Positions 1 through 38,750 of a stretch of DNA of 64,000 bases are shown one piece after another. The stretch comes from Antennarius striatus. Lineage: Eukaryota > Chordata > Actinopteri > Lophiiformes > Antennariidae. The position numbers were made by a program, and so were the translations under genes. The notes under the pieces were generated by a model. The model was not told the origin of the DNA and ran no database searches. It worked only from the letters and a program-made list of their open reading frames with translations. Within the stretch, counting starts at the first letter, position 1. Each line of letters begins with the position of its first letter. The stretch is taken from NCBI RefSeq assembly GCF_040054535.1, contig NC_090795.1, positions 5,927,501 to 5,991,500 of the forward strand. The letters run 5' to 3'.

Positions 1-1927
1 TATGCTTAACAATTGTTTTACTTACAGTATGTAATCATTTCTCGATTAAAGTCCCGTACTTATGTGAGTTTAGAATTGTTTAGTTTGTAATGTGACTCCG
101 TGTTGGTCAGAAGTCGACTCCATGAATGAAGTATGAGTTCCAGATGTCCAGTTTTTATGGAATTTAAGGTACACATGGAGCAGCTTTGTCTCGCCTCTTT
201 CCCTCCTTTTGCTCAGACAACTGTGTTGACACTCGGCACCAAAATGAGTAGATTTGATGTGGAGATGCTCAAAACAAGAAAAGGAGGTTTTCTTTTTGTT
301 TTAATGAATGGTAGATAAATAAATGAAAGGTACACAGGAATAAATCTTACAGACAAGAGACTGCAGCCAGATAAAAACTGTCACAATCTTTAGTTGTATG
401 TTGTAGTTCCCTCTGTTATCAAATGGTGTTAATGGAAAAATAAAATGAGATCGAGATGCTTTTCTGATTCACATTTATAACACTTCTTAATAACGAGTGA
501 ACTGCAGGCTAACTCTAATGGATTGAGATACAATCTGGATTGATTTGGCGTGAGGAATCTGAAGACCACATGTGTTTCCCTGGATCTTTATAGCTTATAT
601 AATCCTTCTTTATGAGTCCCCCATGTGTGAAACATCATCAGCCCCATTTACTAATTTTACAACAAATAAAAATAGATGGTGAACTCCTGCTTGGACATCT
701 GGTCCCTGTTTCAGAGGTTGAACATTGTCAAGACAACAGTACAATGTATTTGTTACAAAACCTTGACAAAAATATACCTTACCATAATTACATCCTTGTT
801 TCTCAGATTTCAGAAATCTCTTGCAGCAGAGGTTTTCATCTTACAGTGTTTCCTGATTGGCTGCATTCCATTCCCATACTTCACAGACCAGATGTCTGTC
901 CCACGCAGCACAGACTATAGTGTTTCCATCTTTAATGGACAACTGCTCACGAAGCTCTTCTTTGCACACATAAACATACTGGGTGCAAATGAAGTAACAC
1001 TTTAGTGAAGGCACCATTCCTTCAGCCCGTCTGAGAAAATACATCTCACCAGACTCCCTCAGATCCCTGCAGTATATTTCACTCATGGTCTTCATATTTA
1101 GTTCTGCATCTGCAGCACAACTCCCATTTAAATGCCATGGTATTTCATCACATTGCAGTAATAACACCATTCATTTTTGGCATTTAGCTTCATGCCTAGC
1201 ACATAAGAAGAACTCATTTAATGCCAGTTAAACCCTGCAATTTGATGATGTTGGATTAAAGCACCTCTCTGTAAACAGCATTTGGGAAAATACGCATCAT
1301 TTAAAGGCTCTTGTTATTTGCTTTTTTTCTATTTAAAGTGCCTGAAGTGAAATTCTGTTAACCATAGTGCCTTCTTATCATTGGATGTGTGTCAAATTTG
1401 ACTTTCACTCAGACAGCTGGATGAACCATGACTGTATATGAATTTTACAGCTTTCTCAAATCCAGACATAGCAGCAGTAGCGGCTGTGGAAGGGCTGGGG
1501 GTTACATTCCATCTCCACTGAGGCTAAAAGGAAATGATGTCACCCTAGCCTAGACTACCATGACTCATTAGTTTCAGATTGTGCTTTAATGCTGCCCTAC
1601 ATTTCGGCCTCTGGCAGCTACAACTGTCTTGGCAGGGTAACTCAGTGAGGAAAAACACCTTGGCTATGACATCCCTCCAATTACATTTTTCTCTGCATGA
1701 AAAACAAGCCAAGGTTTTGATCATACAGCTGTAAACCTTTATTTCTTGTGATACATTCCAGTCTGTCACAATGGAGAATGGCACAGATTTAAAGTGAAAG
1801 TTTTGGGTTTTTTGTTTTTTGTTTAGCTTTGGCAGGGAAGGCAATCCTGCAAATAGTTGTTTTTTATTCCATCTTGGCTAACCTCAGAATTGGTAGATTG
1901 ATAACACTAATGGAGATGAAATATAAG

Positions 1928-2085
1928 CCATCAATCCATGCTTTATAACTAACTATCCCACACAGGGTTGCAAAGCCAATCGTTGCTGACATTGGGCGAG
2001 AGGTGAGACCCTGAACAGGTCGACAATTCATCACAAGGCTGAAGGATAAAGCAACCAGCCACGCTCAAGTTTACATCTCAGTCTC
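1928..2085 (+). repeat. degraded dispersed teleost repeat, copy 1
   Basis: Contains in order a CAGGGTTGC-type core, GCCAATC...GCTGACATTGGGCGAGAGG, a CTGAACAGGTCG-CA-TTCATCACA block and a CAACCA...ACGCTCA tail. I recognise this order as a repeat very common in percomorph fish genomes. It aligns with the copy at 2650-2795. The family name is not certain. Confidence 0.45.
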
Positions 2086-2649
2086 AATCTAATTCATGTG
2101 TGCACAACTTTCAAATTCAATCAGCATGTTTTATCTTTGGATGTCCTTCTTATATATTGCTCTTTTTGATAGAAAAAAAAATGGCTGGACAACTTCCAAC
2201 CGTTTGCGTGACATGAGTACAGCAGGAAATAAATTCCTTTTGAATAGATAGACGGAGAGATTTTAGTTGCAAAATCAGCGTGTTCGGTTCAGCGCTGGGT
2301 GGCCCTATGTGTGTATTTAATGGGCTTCCTGTGCAAGTGAAAATTATAGGAAATTGTGTGTAAATATGCACGTAGGCGAGCAGACAGCAACCATTGCCCC
2401 TAGTGACCTTGTTATTTCAGTTAAATGTTTAAATGTTTTATGCACATGAGAAAAAAAAAGGAGCCTGTCTAGTGTCAGAAATATTCCATTTTTAGACTGA
2501 TAATCAAGTCAAAACACAAAGAGACGTGAGAGTTCATTTGTATTGGGGTGTGTTTTCAATTAAAATGCTCTGGCTGTATTTTACCTATGAGACCTATAAA
2601 TAACGGGTAGGACATAATTGATCAAAATCTGTTTTTTTGCTCAGTCGTG

Positions 2650-2795
2650 CACATAAATTCCACCCATCAATTTTCCATGAGTGCCATATTGTATGCAGAG
2701 GTACGGGGAGCCTATCACAGCTGGTTGAAAGGCAGTGTGTGTGCTACTGACAGATCGCCAGTTCACTCCGGGTCAAAAACATGGTGGGACAGTTT
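2650..2795 (+). repeat. degraded dispersed teleost repeat, copy 2
   Basis: Shares with copy 1 the blocks CCATCAATTTTCCATGAG (CCATCCATTTTCTAT-like start), GGGGAGCCTATCACAGCTG, AAAGGCAG and CAGATCGCCAGTTCACTC, in the same order and spacing. Diverged and without coding capacity. Confidence 0.45.
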
Positions 2796-3718
2796 CCAGT
2801 TCAAGTCTGGGCTGTTCATCTGCAGCTATGGGAGAAAGAAGAAGATATACCACACTATAGCCCAACCTACACATTAGCATCAGCCATCTTACCAAAAGAT
2901 GGGAATTTGAAGGGATCTATATCTCAACTCTTCTCAGAACAGATGGTGAGCTCAGATGCTGTTCCGGGAATCTGTTGGAGTCCTCTTCTATTTTGGAGGT
3001 CGCAACCTGGGGTAATCAAAAAGCCAAAAACGGTTTATAGCCCTTCAACATGAGCTCTACACAAGCATAACTTAGCAGTATCTTCAAAAATGAAAACATG
3101 TGTACACTTGCAGCATGCATATTTCCGGTGATAAATCAATATTCTCTGGAGTTTTGCAGCAGGTAGAGAGTGACACAAAAGTATTTTTTATTTGCTTTTT
3201 TTTTTATGGTTGAGCAGAAACTGGTGGAGAAGGAGTAAGAGAAATGCAGAAAAACATCTGAGGACATAAAAGAGAAATTTTGACTTTGTCTCAGGTTTTG
3301 CATTCCTGGGAGGTTGTGTTGCTTGAGAGAAATGTGAGATTTCCAGCTTTCAGAACTCCCTTTCGTTATAACTGCTTTGTTTATGTGTGTCCAGGGGAAA
3401 AAGGAGCGTGAGATTGCGGGGGTGTGATTCCTATGTGTGCTCTGAAATGACCACCACTTGACTTCAGCCTTGTGCACAGCGCTTGTTTCTCAACCAAACC
3501 ATGACCTCCAAAGATGAAATTCTCTCATTTTACAGTCCAGACCCACCGCTACGTCCTCTTTACTCTGTAATTGAATCAAACCAAACCTCATATTACACAG
3601 AACAGCACCTGACAGATATCCTGTAGCACTAATGTACTCCATCTCATAACAGTGTTATAGAACTAAGAGGGAAAATCAAGTCCTTTCCTGTTTGTGTCAG
3701 TTTTTATGTGATGACTGC

Positions 3719-4015
<297 letters not shown>

Positions 4016-6998
4016 GTGTCTTGTGCCTTTTCTAAGAAAATCTGCTCATGAAATTTGATAGTGAAGAATTGCATGGCTGGTTACACTTGACCCACATCAT
4101 AAATCATTCCTAAATGACAACGTGTGAAAGTCAAACAAACTCCTAAATGGTCTGGTGCCCAGACGACAGCAGAATGTTTGTAACGCCGAGCTACACAACA
4201 CCAAAGTCCAGTTTAGAAGATTTCCTTTGTAAACACACCAGAGATATCCAAGGGGGGAAAAAAAAAAAAAACCTCACTTGTGGTTGGTATTTTAAGTTGG
4301 AGCCAGAGAGCCAATTAAAAGGATTAGGGTGGATCACCACTGGTTTTGTCTTGATGTGCTGTGGGTACCAGATTGCTAGTCTGCTGCTGCCGGCTCCTCA
4401 TCGGGCATCAGGTTCACATAGACGGCTGGAGACAAATATCCCCTCCTGAGGGAGTGTGCGTGTCAAGTATCTGATTGGACTTGAAGAACCGCTCAGTACA
4501 AATCCAACAAGAGCCACACAACTAAGAACGTACAATTATTTCAGTGGATGCACAGGCATGGAGAGAAAGGTTTCTGTGGCAATGAGGTCCAGAGCAATGA
4601 TGGGAATACTCTTGTGTCTCCAGTACTTCACTCTAGCATGGATTTCTCATTTATTTCCTTAATTTTTATTCTGACTTCAGATGTTCTGTAATTGGCTGAG
4701 GGAAAGAGCAGCCAGATTCTGTTTTTCTATCCTGTTTTTTGTGTAGAAGGCAAAAAAAAATCACAACAGCCACGAGAGAATTGTTACCTGCAAGGCTCAA
4801 TAAACATGGAAGTCTGGAATCTCAGACGAGCTCAGCCTCCGAAATTCAAAAGATGCAGAATATCATTAAACTTGATATACAGTATATGTAATATATTCAT
4901 CAGATTTCAATTCATGATTCATAGCCGACCTTGAAATCCCCCCCCCCCCATTACAGAGACTAAATTAAAACTACTGAACCGTGACTATTCATAGTACAAT
5001 ACCTATTCACTGTTCCAAAACATCAGTGTGGGCAGCCATCCTGGGCCAAAAATCTCAAACGCAAATGCTAATGAAAGTTGCAAGAAACTGATGGCATGTA
5101 AACAAACAGAGGATGAGGGTTTTAAACAGATGTCAACAAACACTCAGGCAAACAACATTATGTGAGCTTCTCCACCGCCTGCCTAAAAAAAGAGTCACCA
5201 GGACAGACATGACATCATCTTGGGAACTATTTTACCAAATTTAACCCACTTTAAAGTGTGCATTATGTTACATGGATACTATTGTGTGACTTCTTTTTTA
5301 CTGCCTCACATGGATGTTGAAGGTGCATTAAGAAAACTTCAGTCAGTGAGGGCTGATTTGCTGTGAGACTTTTTAGGGGGCCATAACATCTTCTGATAGA
5401 AGTGTTTATGCACACATGTCAGAAACATATTACCCCCACACGGGGGCTCTTGGGGTCTGATAATTGGCCTTTTCTGTGCTTCTCCCTCCTACAAGCGAGG
5501 ATGCAGCCCTCACATCCACTGGGGTGTACACACCCTGACGCCAGTAAACCCCGTCAGTCTTTCAACTTCAGCTCAACTTGCAAAGCACTGACTGAAGAAG
5601 CAAAACCAGACAAAACACACTGGAGGATGATTCAGAAGAGCCTAAAAATATCCCATAAAAGGCACTTTGAGTGAATTATGTCTTTTTCTCTTCATACCAT
5701 AAACACAGCTTCTGTGGCTTTTGACAATTCTCTATCCTGCACCCGCCTTCCATCTCACTTTTGTCTTTTCCATAAATCAATACCAGTCTGTGGGTGTGGG
5801 GCTGCATTGCCGTGTAATTTCATCTAAATTATACTTGCACCCAGTTTATGCTTAGGTGGTAAACCATCTGCCTGGTTAAAAGGGAGTGTGCTGATAGTCC
5901 CAAACCATACAATCAGCTATAATTGGTATTGTGGGGGTATTGTGGACTGTGGGCACATTTGATTACTTACCTGAGAGACAAGCATGAAAGCCAGCTTGTA
6001 ATAATGAACAGTGCTTAAGTGAAATTATACAATCACATTCACTTCATCACGTCATGCCGAGCATCCATCATGTACAATACTCTACAATTATCTAAATCAA
6101 TATGAGAGACAAATATAATCAGAGATGCATGGCCATTTCTGAAGAGTGCAATAAAGTGAACTAAAAACTAGATTTACAAGGTGTTAGAACCACCACTGTT
6201 GCCAGAGTCTGTGGCTTTAAGCTGTTAAAAATGAAGAATTTATTGGTGCCTCACTTCAGCTGGTAAATCACTTAACCTTGACATAAACTGGTAACAGTAG
6301 AGACATTTTAATTAAAAGGGACATTTGTGGCTAAATGTACATTCTTGATCTATTTGGAATATCTGTTAATGAAATGTTAAGTTTCATAGAAGTTATCAAA
6401 GCATGATGTTCCTTCTGAACCCGAGAACCAGGTTCACATCTATGAACTTTTAATGGTGATGTTCAGTGACAGCATGTGAGCAGCTGCCCTGAACCTCTTC
6501 TGGTTAATGCCTTCTCATTTGTTTCTGCTGTTCCTTTGGTTTCATGCAGGTACATTGAATGAACAAGTCAGAAATCAACAGTGGGCGTCACACTTCATCA
6601 GCCCTATCCTTTGATTAATGTTCAAAATGCAGAGGCTCCAAGGTTTCTTATTGTGAAGAAGAAATTTACACAGGAGGGGGTCTTATGTCAAGCTTTCAAG
6701 CATTCCTGAATTAAAAGTATGTTTTGTATCTGAAATCTCATTTATATGAAATATAATAATGGACACAAACTTCCTCTCCCCCTCCTTCCCATTCAGCACG
6801 CACCCCTTAACAAACACGTACATGAACTAATGCCATTTGTGCCGAGCAGTACTTGACATTTCCTCACATTAGTTATACTCCCAGTACTTTTCCATTGACT
6901 CATGCATGCACTTTGCCTGAGCCCAGAGACCCTTCACTCCTTCCTCCCTTCCTCCAAGCATGTTTAAATCTAACGAGGCCATGTTTTACACGTTTGCA

Positions 6999-7000
<2 letters not shown>

Positions 7001-7035
<35 letters not shown>

Positions 7036-7055
7036 GCACGCACGCACGCACGCAC
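7001..7055 (+). repeat. (AC)n-(GCAC)n microsatellite
   Basis: About 15 AC units followed by about six ACGC units. Confidence 0.95.
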
Positions 7056-10000
7056 ACGAATAAGTTGGAATGCTCCTCACTTTTGGATCGTAGCATCTTG
7101 TACAGATGGCTCACCACAGATGGATTTCTACGACATTTCAGTAAAGTTAGTTTTCTTATTTAAGAGTCTGGATACAGGAAATGACTTCAATGGTTCACAC
7201 TATGGTTCAGTGTTTGCCATGTCACATACATTTCATTGATTTGGTTGCAAAAACTGTAAATAGCTTTCATTCATCTACCTATACCTCTGGCTGCAGGTGA
7301 TCTTCTATTATTGCTTTGAATGAAAAGAGAAAAATGAATAACCTTTTAATCCTCATCTGGGCCTATGTCAAGGGGCACCAACAATACTTCAGGCCAATGT
7401 GAATTACTGCAGTCAAATGGATGTCAACTTGCTGATATTACATGATCAAAAACATTGAGCGATCCTGGAATTGTTGGCAATTCATTTTCAGGCAGACTGA
7501 AAAAGTGAATGATCCACCTGGGACTTCAATAGAATTGACTGACATCAGTGATTCATTTTGGTTTCTGTCCTGTAGTTTCTTTTTCTTCTTCTTCTTCTGT
7601 CTCATCCTAAAATGGTTTCAGAAGTAAAAGAAAGTGATCTGTGGTTCGGGTTGATAGCACAATAATAGCAAGTTTATTTTCAATCGGTCATGCACTCACA
7701 CATGAAACTGACTCAGAGAGTCCTCACCAGCCAAACTCAAACCGCATTTCCAGCTCATCAGTTGGTAGCAGCTGATATTATTAGTAGCTTGTTTCATTCC
7801 CTATTTCGTAACTGACAAATCTCATCAGGTTGTGTTATTCAATCTGATCCTCCTGCCAGCTCTCGCTTCTTCCTCTGCAAGCAGCACAACAACACATCTC
7901 CACTCCCGCTGCTTTTAATGCTCCATCTGACTTGATTAATATCATTTCTGTTGTCATGGACGCCTGCTCTGTTTTGTACACAAGGGGTAGGTGGGGCGTG
8001 GGGGGTGCTGTGCTTCTCCTGCTTGCGTTAGATTTCCCATGCTCACATGGGGGAGACAGAGGGAGTTGCAGAAAGGAGTCGCTATATCAGATCTAATTAT
8101 TCGTAAATGAGGATTTAACTTTCTTTCAAAATACCACCAATGCCCCAAATTTACAATGCTGAAAATGTGCATCTGAAAGTAGTTCCATTCTCCTCTGCTG
8201 TAACAGGAAATTAAAAAATCAACTTAGATTAAATTAGAACAGAGGAAATTAGAATTAAATAAACGTGTGACCAATTACTTCATTCATTTATGTTTTCATT
8301 AGAAACAAATGGGCTTGTGGCATCGGCGGTCGTGCGGTATATTGTTAAATGAAGCTCTTGCAAAAGTAAAATCAAGGAGGCTCGTGGTTTGCACATTTGT
8401 ATATCTGTTGTTGTTGTTGGAGACTGCCAATGTAGACATCTAATAGTCACATCTGTGCCATTATAATATTGTGTAACACTGAGTGGGTAATAGCCTGTAA
8501 TAGCCTGTACTAGATGGTAATGGAGTTAATAGTACATCAATAGGCAAGAAGCCAAATACTTTCTGATTAATCTGACAAGTTGTTTCACAAATGTTAGCAA
8601 CAAGGATTGAAATCTCTGTTGAAATCTGCGTAACTTGGATTGCGGCACAGGTCTCTTCATGCAAATACAGTATCTAGGAAATGAATACCAATGAGAAAAT
8701 AATGAAAAAAGTGATAAGTAAAATCAAATAACACACAAGAAAGGGGTAGCAAATGGACGGTAGCTTTGAATGTATAATAAAAAAAAGCTATTCAGCTATT
8801 CTTCTTTGCACCTAGCAGGTCACGCAGGCTACATGATGAATAGTGAAATAGTGCATCAATGCCAGACAAAATAGGCAGGAAACTGCTGATGACTGCAATA
8901 AAGCACAATTACCTTCCATCCGTGACATATAACCGCACACCGACCGACCCCAGTATGCTTACATCATGGCAAAACACTTATTTTTAAAACCTGTTTTTAG
9001 CCAGAAACAAAGTGAATGCCATGGTAATCATCATATGTCATTTGGCATCCTGCAGTTAGTGGCTTCCTTGAATGCATTTAGGTGTATTCTCCTTTGTACG
9101 ATTCTTTGACCATAAATATATGTATTTAAATTCAGAGTTTTGGGGTATACTAATATACATTCAGGATTTGTTTATTTTTATCATTCAAATGTAAGAAAAT
9201 ATCTGTTTATGCATTTTGAATGCCCAGACTTCACAAATAAATCAGACTAAATTTACATTTTTCTCCATTCCTGCCGCTTGATGAAACCATTGCTGTGAGA
9301 ACCTGCTCAACTACTACTTATGCAGGTTTTTCCTGCACGCCTAGCCGGTATCAATGTCACCTTTCAGAGGGTCTGAGCATGCAGCACACCCAGCAAAATG
9401 ATAGCAACAAAGGACTCTTTCAGGAGGGAGCCTTTTCTCCATGCTGACCTAAATCTCCTCCTTCCCTCCTCGCTGTTTTTTAGCAGCTACTGAGACATTC
9501 AGCCTTCATCCAAGCTTCACAGGGAGCAGAAATGTGTGCCTAGTCAGGGAATCAACCCTGCAGGGTAGAAACGTGGACCTCAGAGGTGGAGGACAAGTTC
9601 CTACAGGCTGTGGGTTCTGAGAAGTAATGGTTTGATGGCAAGGCCAGAGCTCAGTTGGTCGTTTAAAAGTGAAGTAGGGATCTAAAGTTTAGGATATACT
9701 TTAGAGGATTTTCTTCGTATTTAAAAGTTGGTCATATTTAATTAAGTTTGTTGCAATTATGCATTTTGTTTCTCTAAAAGAAATGATAGTGTCACATAAA
9801 TGAAAACAATATTCATGACACTAAATGTGACACTAAATAGTCACTTCTTTCTGGAGGATGATAAGCTCTCTTTGGGCACCACCCTCGATCCATCCCCCTC
9901 TACTCCGTAATCATCCTGACATCCAACCATCAGGAAGTTTCCAAAGCACGCACACGTACACACAGTTCTTAAAGTAAACTGAACTGCATCTGCACTGGTG

Positions 10001-10339
10001 GAAATCATCACACCACACCTAAACACGTCAGTGCTGCTCCCAGCAAGGCTCCTCCAGGACAGACCACGTCCGTTTTTAAAAGTTGTGTTCAGAGGAGAAT
10101 AACTTGGAGATTAATTGTATAAACTTATCATACAATTGAAGACTGTCTGCTGTGTTGAATGATTATTTCCAGACGTTCCTTTTCTTCTGCCAGCAGAGAG
10201 GACTTCATGCTGAGTTGTTGATTATGTGATGTTACTACTTGTGGAAAAGTATCTAATGAAAGGCTTGTACTTTAAATTCAGCAGCATTTTAAAGATACAA
10301 ATAATCACCAGCATAACAAATGTGTTTTGTTTAAATAAA

Positions 10340-11349
10340 GATTTTTTTTATTTATTTTGACAATAAGTTAAACAACTTTGTTGGTTTTTGGTTTCAAAGT
10401 CCATTCACACATCTCTCAGGAAAAAAACAAACAACCATTGCAGTGAAGCTTTAGGAAAGAAAAGCAATAAGACCAATTTTCATTAGCAATAAAGGACAAA
10501 AAAATAATAATTACCTTAATTCAAACAGAATTCATATTAAAGTCTGCAGTCATGTTTTTCAATCCAAAAATAAATGTATTTTTCTTTTTGGCAAACTTTC
10601 ATTTAACTGACATCACAAATCTGATCTTATGAAGGCAGAAAGACAACTGCCACCCAATAATGACTTAACAAGAGACTTTGAACTTTAGAAGTGGTATTGT
10701 TTGTGTACTTATCGATGGTTAGTGTCTTATTTAGAGTAGATAGGAGATGAAGATTCCTTTTCTATTTCTTTCAGGTGGCCAAAATCTGAGTTAATGCACT
10801 TACTATGGATAAGTGCTTCAAGCAAACCCACTTCAAAATACCCAAACTATTCCTTTAAATCTCCTAGGAAGAAAAATATGGATTATTGATTAGCACCAGT
10901 CATTCAAGAAATGACAGTTTTACAGGATAACGGAGATCAGTGATATTTTACCTGAAATACAATGAATCAGCCCAGGCCTCAGGTATCTACATGCCGCACT
11001 GTAGGTGGTAGCACAGCGGCCTGTTACCATAACAGTGTTACTTGATTGATCAAGATCATTCCTGTTAGGATGATGTTTTGCGTGGAGAATAATTTGCTTT
11101 TAGTGGATGCAGGAATGAGACTCCTGCCAGAAGATACTTCTTTCTTATTGTGCCAATTTGCCACTTCCCTTTTTACTACGCTCTGTTTGACAGAGAATAT
11201 TTCACAGCAATCTATCATTCTTCAAAAAGCAATTGCTTTTAAAATTCATCTGCGTTGGCAAAATATCCGAGGCACGAGGCAAAGGACAAAACAAAAATCA
11301 GAATGACAAAAAAAAAAAAAAGCAAAGCAAAGCCAAAACACTTGAAAGT
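10340..11349 (-). other. plod2: plod2 3' untranslated region (predicted)
   Basis: Non-coding sequence after the TGA. On the minus strand no AATAAA appears until the overlapping pair at 10347-10356, giving a 3' UTR of about 1 kb. It contains an oligo(U) tract near 11310. The end point is inferred only from the signal. Confidence 0.5.
10347..10356 (-). terminator. plod2 poly(A) signals (two overlapping AATAAA)
   Basis: The plus strand reads tttatttatt, so the minus strand carries two AATAAA hexamers four bases apart. These are the first canonical signals after the plod2 stop codon. Confidence 0.5.
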
Positions 11350-35512
<24,163 letters not shown>

Positions 35513-35960
35513 TGTGCGCGTTCCCGGTGGCCGACTGTCCCTTTACCTCCCGGAACCAAAGACGCGCTCAGGACCAAGGCGTCCTGTCGCGATAATAAAG
35601 TAATGAAATAATAAACAGGTTACAAAGCAGAGGAGATCGCTTCTTCTGGACTGTCAGCTCTTGAAAGTTCTCCTTCGCTTCGGGCGAGGGGGTGTATAAG
35701 TAGTGAAATGCAGGGGAATTAGTGCGCAACAGGCGTGGTTCCTTAATTGCAGCCGCTCGGGCTCCCGGTGAAGTCACAGCCCATGAAGGAGAGCCGCGGA
35801 GGGCAGATAACGGTACCATTCACTCCCTGACGTCCAAGCGAAAGTGTGACTAAGCAGAGCTGTATTTGAGCCCCCTCCCCACCCACCCCAGGCGCCTGCA
35901 CCTCCCCTGGTCCCCTCCCCCTGAACTCCCAGCGCCTGTATGACCACAACGCTCTCCCTC
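35513..35960 (-). promoter_or_regulatory. plod2: plod2 5' UTR and core promoter region
   Basis: The 150 bases before the ATG are CpG-rich (35513-35600 and around 35680). A weak TATA-like motif (TATACA, minus) lies at about 35694-35699. Beyond it, 35750-35950 is G-rich on the minus strand with several Sp/KLF-type GGGGAGG boxes. A GCGTG hypoxia-response core sits at 35733-35737; mammalian PLOD2 is a known HIF target. The transcription start is not determined. Confidence 0.5.
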
Positions 35961-36544
35961 CACTCCCTTCCCTCTCTCTCCGTTCAGATTCATAGGAAAG
36001 AAAGGAACTGATCATATTTTATACACGGACACATTCTGGAAGTCTTTATATTCTCTTTGCATGGATTGATGTGTTGATTTTCCTCAAATCACAAGCTGCT
36101 GCTTGACTGTTTCACCAAGTATGGTGATAGAAAAATGCCTCTGTGTGCAGAGAAAGAAGCAAAATGCCTTACTCAAGTTAAACTAGAATTACAACTGCAA
36201 AATGGATAAGTTATTTAAATAGTAATATTATACATGGAAATGACTTGAAAACCCTTTTTCCTCTTCTACAAACTCCAGTGTCTCGTCACCGTCTAGTATG
36301 GTGAGAAAGAGAAAGAATGGGAATACGTTCTCCACCACTGACAACACGGAAGGATAAAACACTATTCATTTAGAATGTTAAATAGATAAAACTGTAATAT
36401 GTTAAACGTATAGATTATTAATTAATCTTTAATTATCATCTATACATGTCATGGTTTCCAGGTTTCATCTGGTGTTGATTTGAAAATATTAACTGAAGCT
36501 GCAGATGTTGGAACCATTCCTGCTTACAATCGATACACAAATAC

Positions 36545-36564
36545 ACTCACACACAGACACACAG

Positions 36565-36639
<75 letters not shown>
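36545..36639 (+). repeat. (CA)n microsatellite
   Basis: An imperfect start (cacacagacacac) becomes a pure AC run of about 30 units. Confidence 0.96.
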
Positions 36640-36641
<2 letters not shown>

Positions 36642-38533
36642 GGAGGAATGGAGGAGGAAACAGGAACCAGATATAAAATCAAGTTCTCATTTGTCATGAG
36701 CTGGACCTCTATCTCTCTGGCCCAGAAAACAGTGTTTTCTGTCACTTCCATCCATGATTCTTTATTTGCAGTATTAGACTTGCCCCTGGTTAAAAGCTAT
36801 TCCTGCCTGGCGTACACTGTGGAGAGCAGTCTCGACGGCCGCCAGTGCCCAGATTGTTTCACTTAATGACATCACCGGGTTCATGGTTTTCAACACTACC
36901 GGAATAGAAGCCAAGCTTCTTTATGGGACCCAAGTGAGGCCCCCGGGGAACTCCGCAAACTTGAATTTCAGTCATTTTTTAAACTAGACTGAGCACTGAG
37001 CAGGGACATGTATGGAACATTGGGTGGTGAGAGTTGACTCTAAAGTTGCAAAGGTGTCGATCCTTATATTTCCAATCAAATGGATCCGTGGCAAATAATT
37101 ACCAGGGATTTTCATTTTTTCACCACGAGGTTTTCTGAAGGAAACTGCTTTCATCTGGAAAATATAAGCGCCTACAGCACAGAGCCTCATGTTGGATCTT
37201 GGCAGGATATGATAGAGAATATGCACTGTCTTGCTTCAACTGGCTCAAGTCGCAAACACTCACCAAACATTTGGAATAGTCGGTCAAATGTGCTCTGGAT
37301 TTGATTACAGCCTGACAAAATGTTCAAAAGTTATACGAGCGCTTTAATATCCCATCAGAGGCCTCTGCTTGGAGACCCTGGATACTAGAATGTGATGGTG
37401 TTCAGTCTTTAAGCTTCAGGATTTGGAGAAGTGTTTAAGTTTTAAGCCTCCATTGAGGTGGCAGTGGTGCTGACAATTAAATCGGTATGCATGTGGTCTT
37501 GGTGAGAAAATTACACTTAATTGCACAGAAATTGGCAGATACAGGAGCTGGGAGACACACGGATGTACAGCTGAATGCAGCTGATGATCAACATTAAATG
37601 CAAGCACAGACTGCATGGAACCTTCTAACTGCCCGAGTGGGGTACTCTTGAGCTAGCTGTTTCATTTTGGCTTATTCTTGGGCCAAATAAAACCCACTAG
37701 ACTCCAGCCAACATCTTGCTTATGTTGGTAAAAGACTAAACAGTGTTGCTTCACAATGAGGCCAGACTGTTCATAGTACAGACAGTGGGTGTTTAGGTAC
37801 AGTTTGAGTTGAATCAGAATGCATGATTCCTTAGTTAGATACAATAGAGAAGCTAAACAGTGAATGGAAACATTAAAAAGAAACGGGACATGAGGAAAAA
37901 GACAGCTTCAGCCCTCCTGTTGTGTTTCTTTTTAACTATTTTCTTGTTCCCTGTCAAAAATTACTAATCTATTGTAAATGATTACAAATCCATAGTCATA
38001 TCATCACCTAATATTGACTGGAGTTCCAACTCATAGACTGGAGCTAGTTCAAGTAATTTCTTGGTTTTCAATCAGGATGATACAATTAAAATATCGCTTT
38101 TACTGTGAATAGAAGTAGTCTTTAGTACTTAAACAGGAAGTAGATCACCAAGGGAAGCCATCGACTGGATTAGGTCTTTCCAGTATGAATGAACCCAGGA
38201 GACTTGGGTTGAGATAGATCGGGTTGCAGATCGTGCCGTACCGGAAATGACAGATGAATGACATTTTTAGAGTTTGATAGCTTGCAAGTCATCGGAAAAC
38301 AGGAGGATGTGACAAGTTGTATCATGTCCGGTACTTCATGTGGTCATCACATTGAAGCAGAATGAACTGTGAGCAGACCAGACATACCAGAGTTGTGAGA
38401 AAGGTGTTTGTATCATTGAAACATTGTTGTGTGTGTTTTTGACAATTGCCAACAGGTGTGTTTGTCATAGGATTGGAAGCCATTAAGGGTGTGAGATGAA
38501 TGTGTTTGTGTGTTGAATCAGAGAGATTTGGAG

Positions 38534-38750
38534 ACTTGGTACTTAAACTTTATTATATATTTATTATTCTTAATATTCTTATTGGATACTTGGTACTTGA
38601 ACTTCATTATGTACTTCTTATTCTCATTGTTCTTCTTATTCTTCATATTCTTACTCTTTTATTCTTATTATACTTGATCTTGTTGTTGTTATTATCTTTT
38701 TCTTCTTCGTCTTCTTCTTTTTCCTCTTATTATTATTATTGTTGTTGTTG
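38534..38750 (+). repeat. 54-bp tandem duplication and (TTA/TTC/TTG)n block
   Basis: Two copies of a 54-bp unit beginning ACTTGGTACTT (38534 and 38588) differ mainly by T-to-C and A-to-G changes. They are followed by TTC/TTA/TTG-rich sequence. Confidence 0.7.

Noticed and set aside
841..1170. 109-codon open frame on the minus strand
   Set aside because: No family recognised, no splice context or neighbouring exons, and comparable frames exist on the opposite strand of the same DNA.
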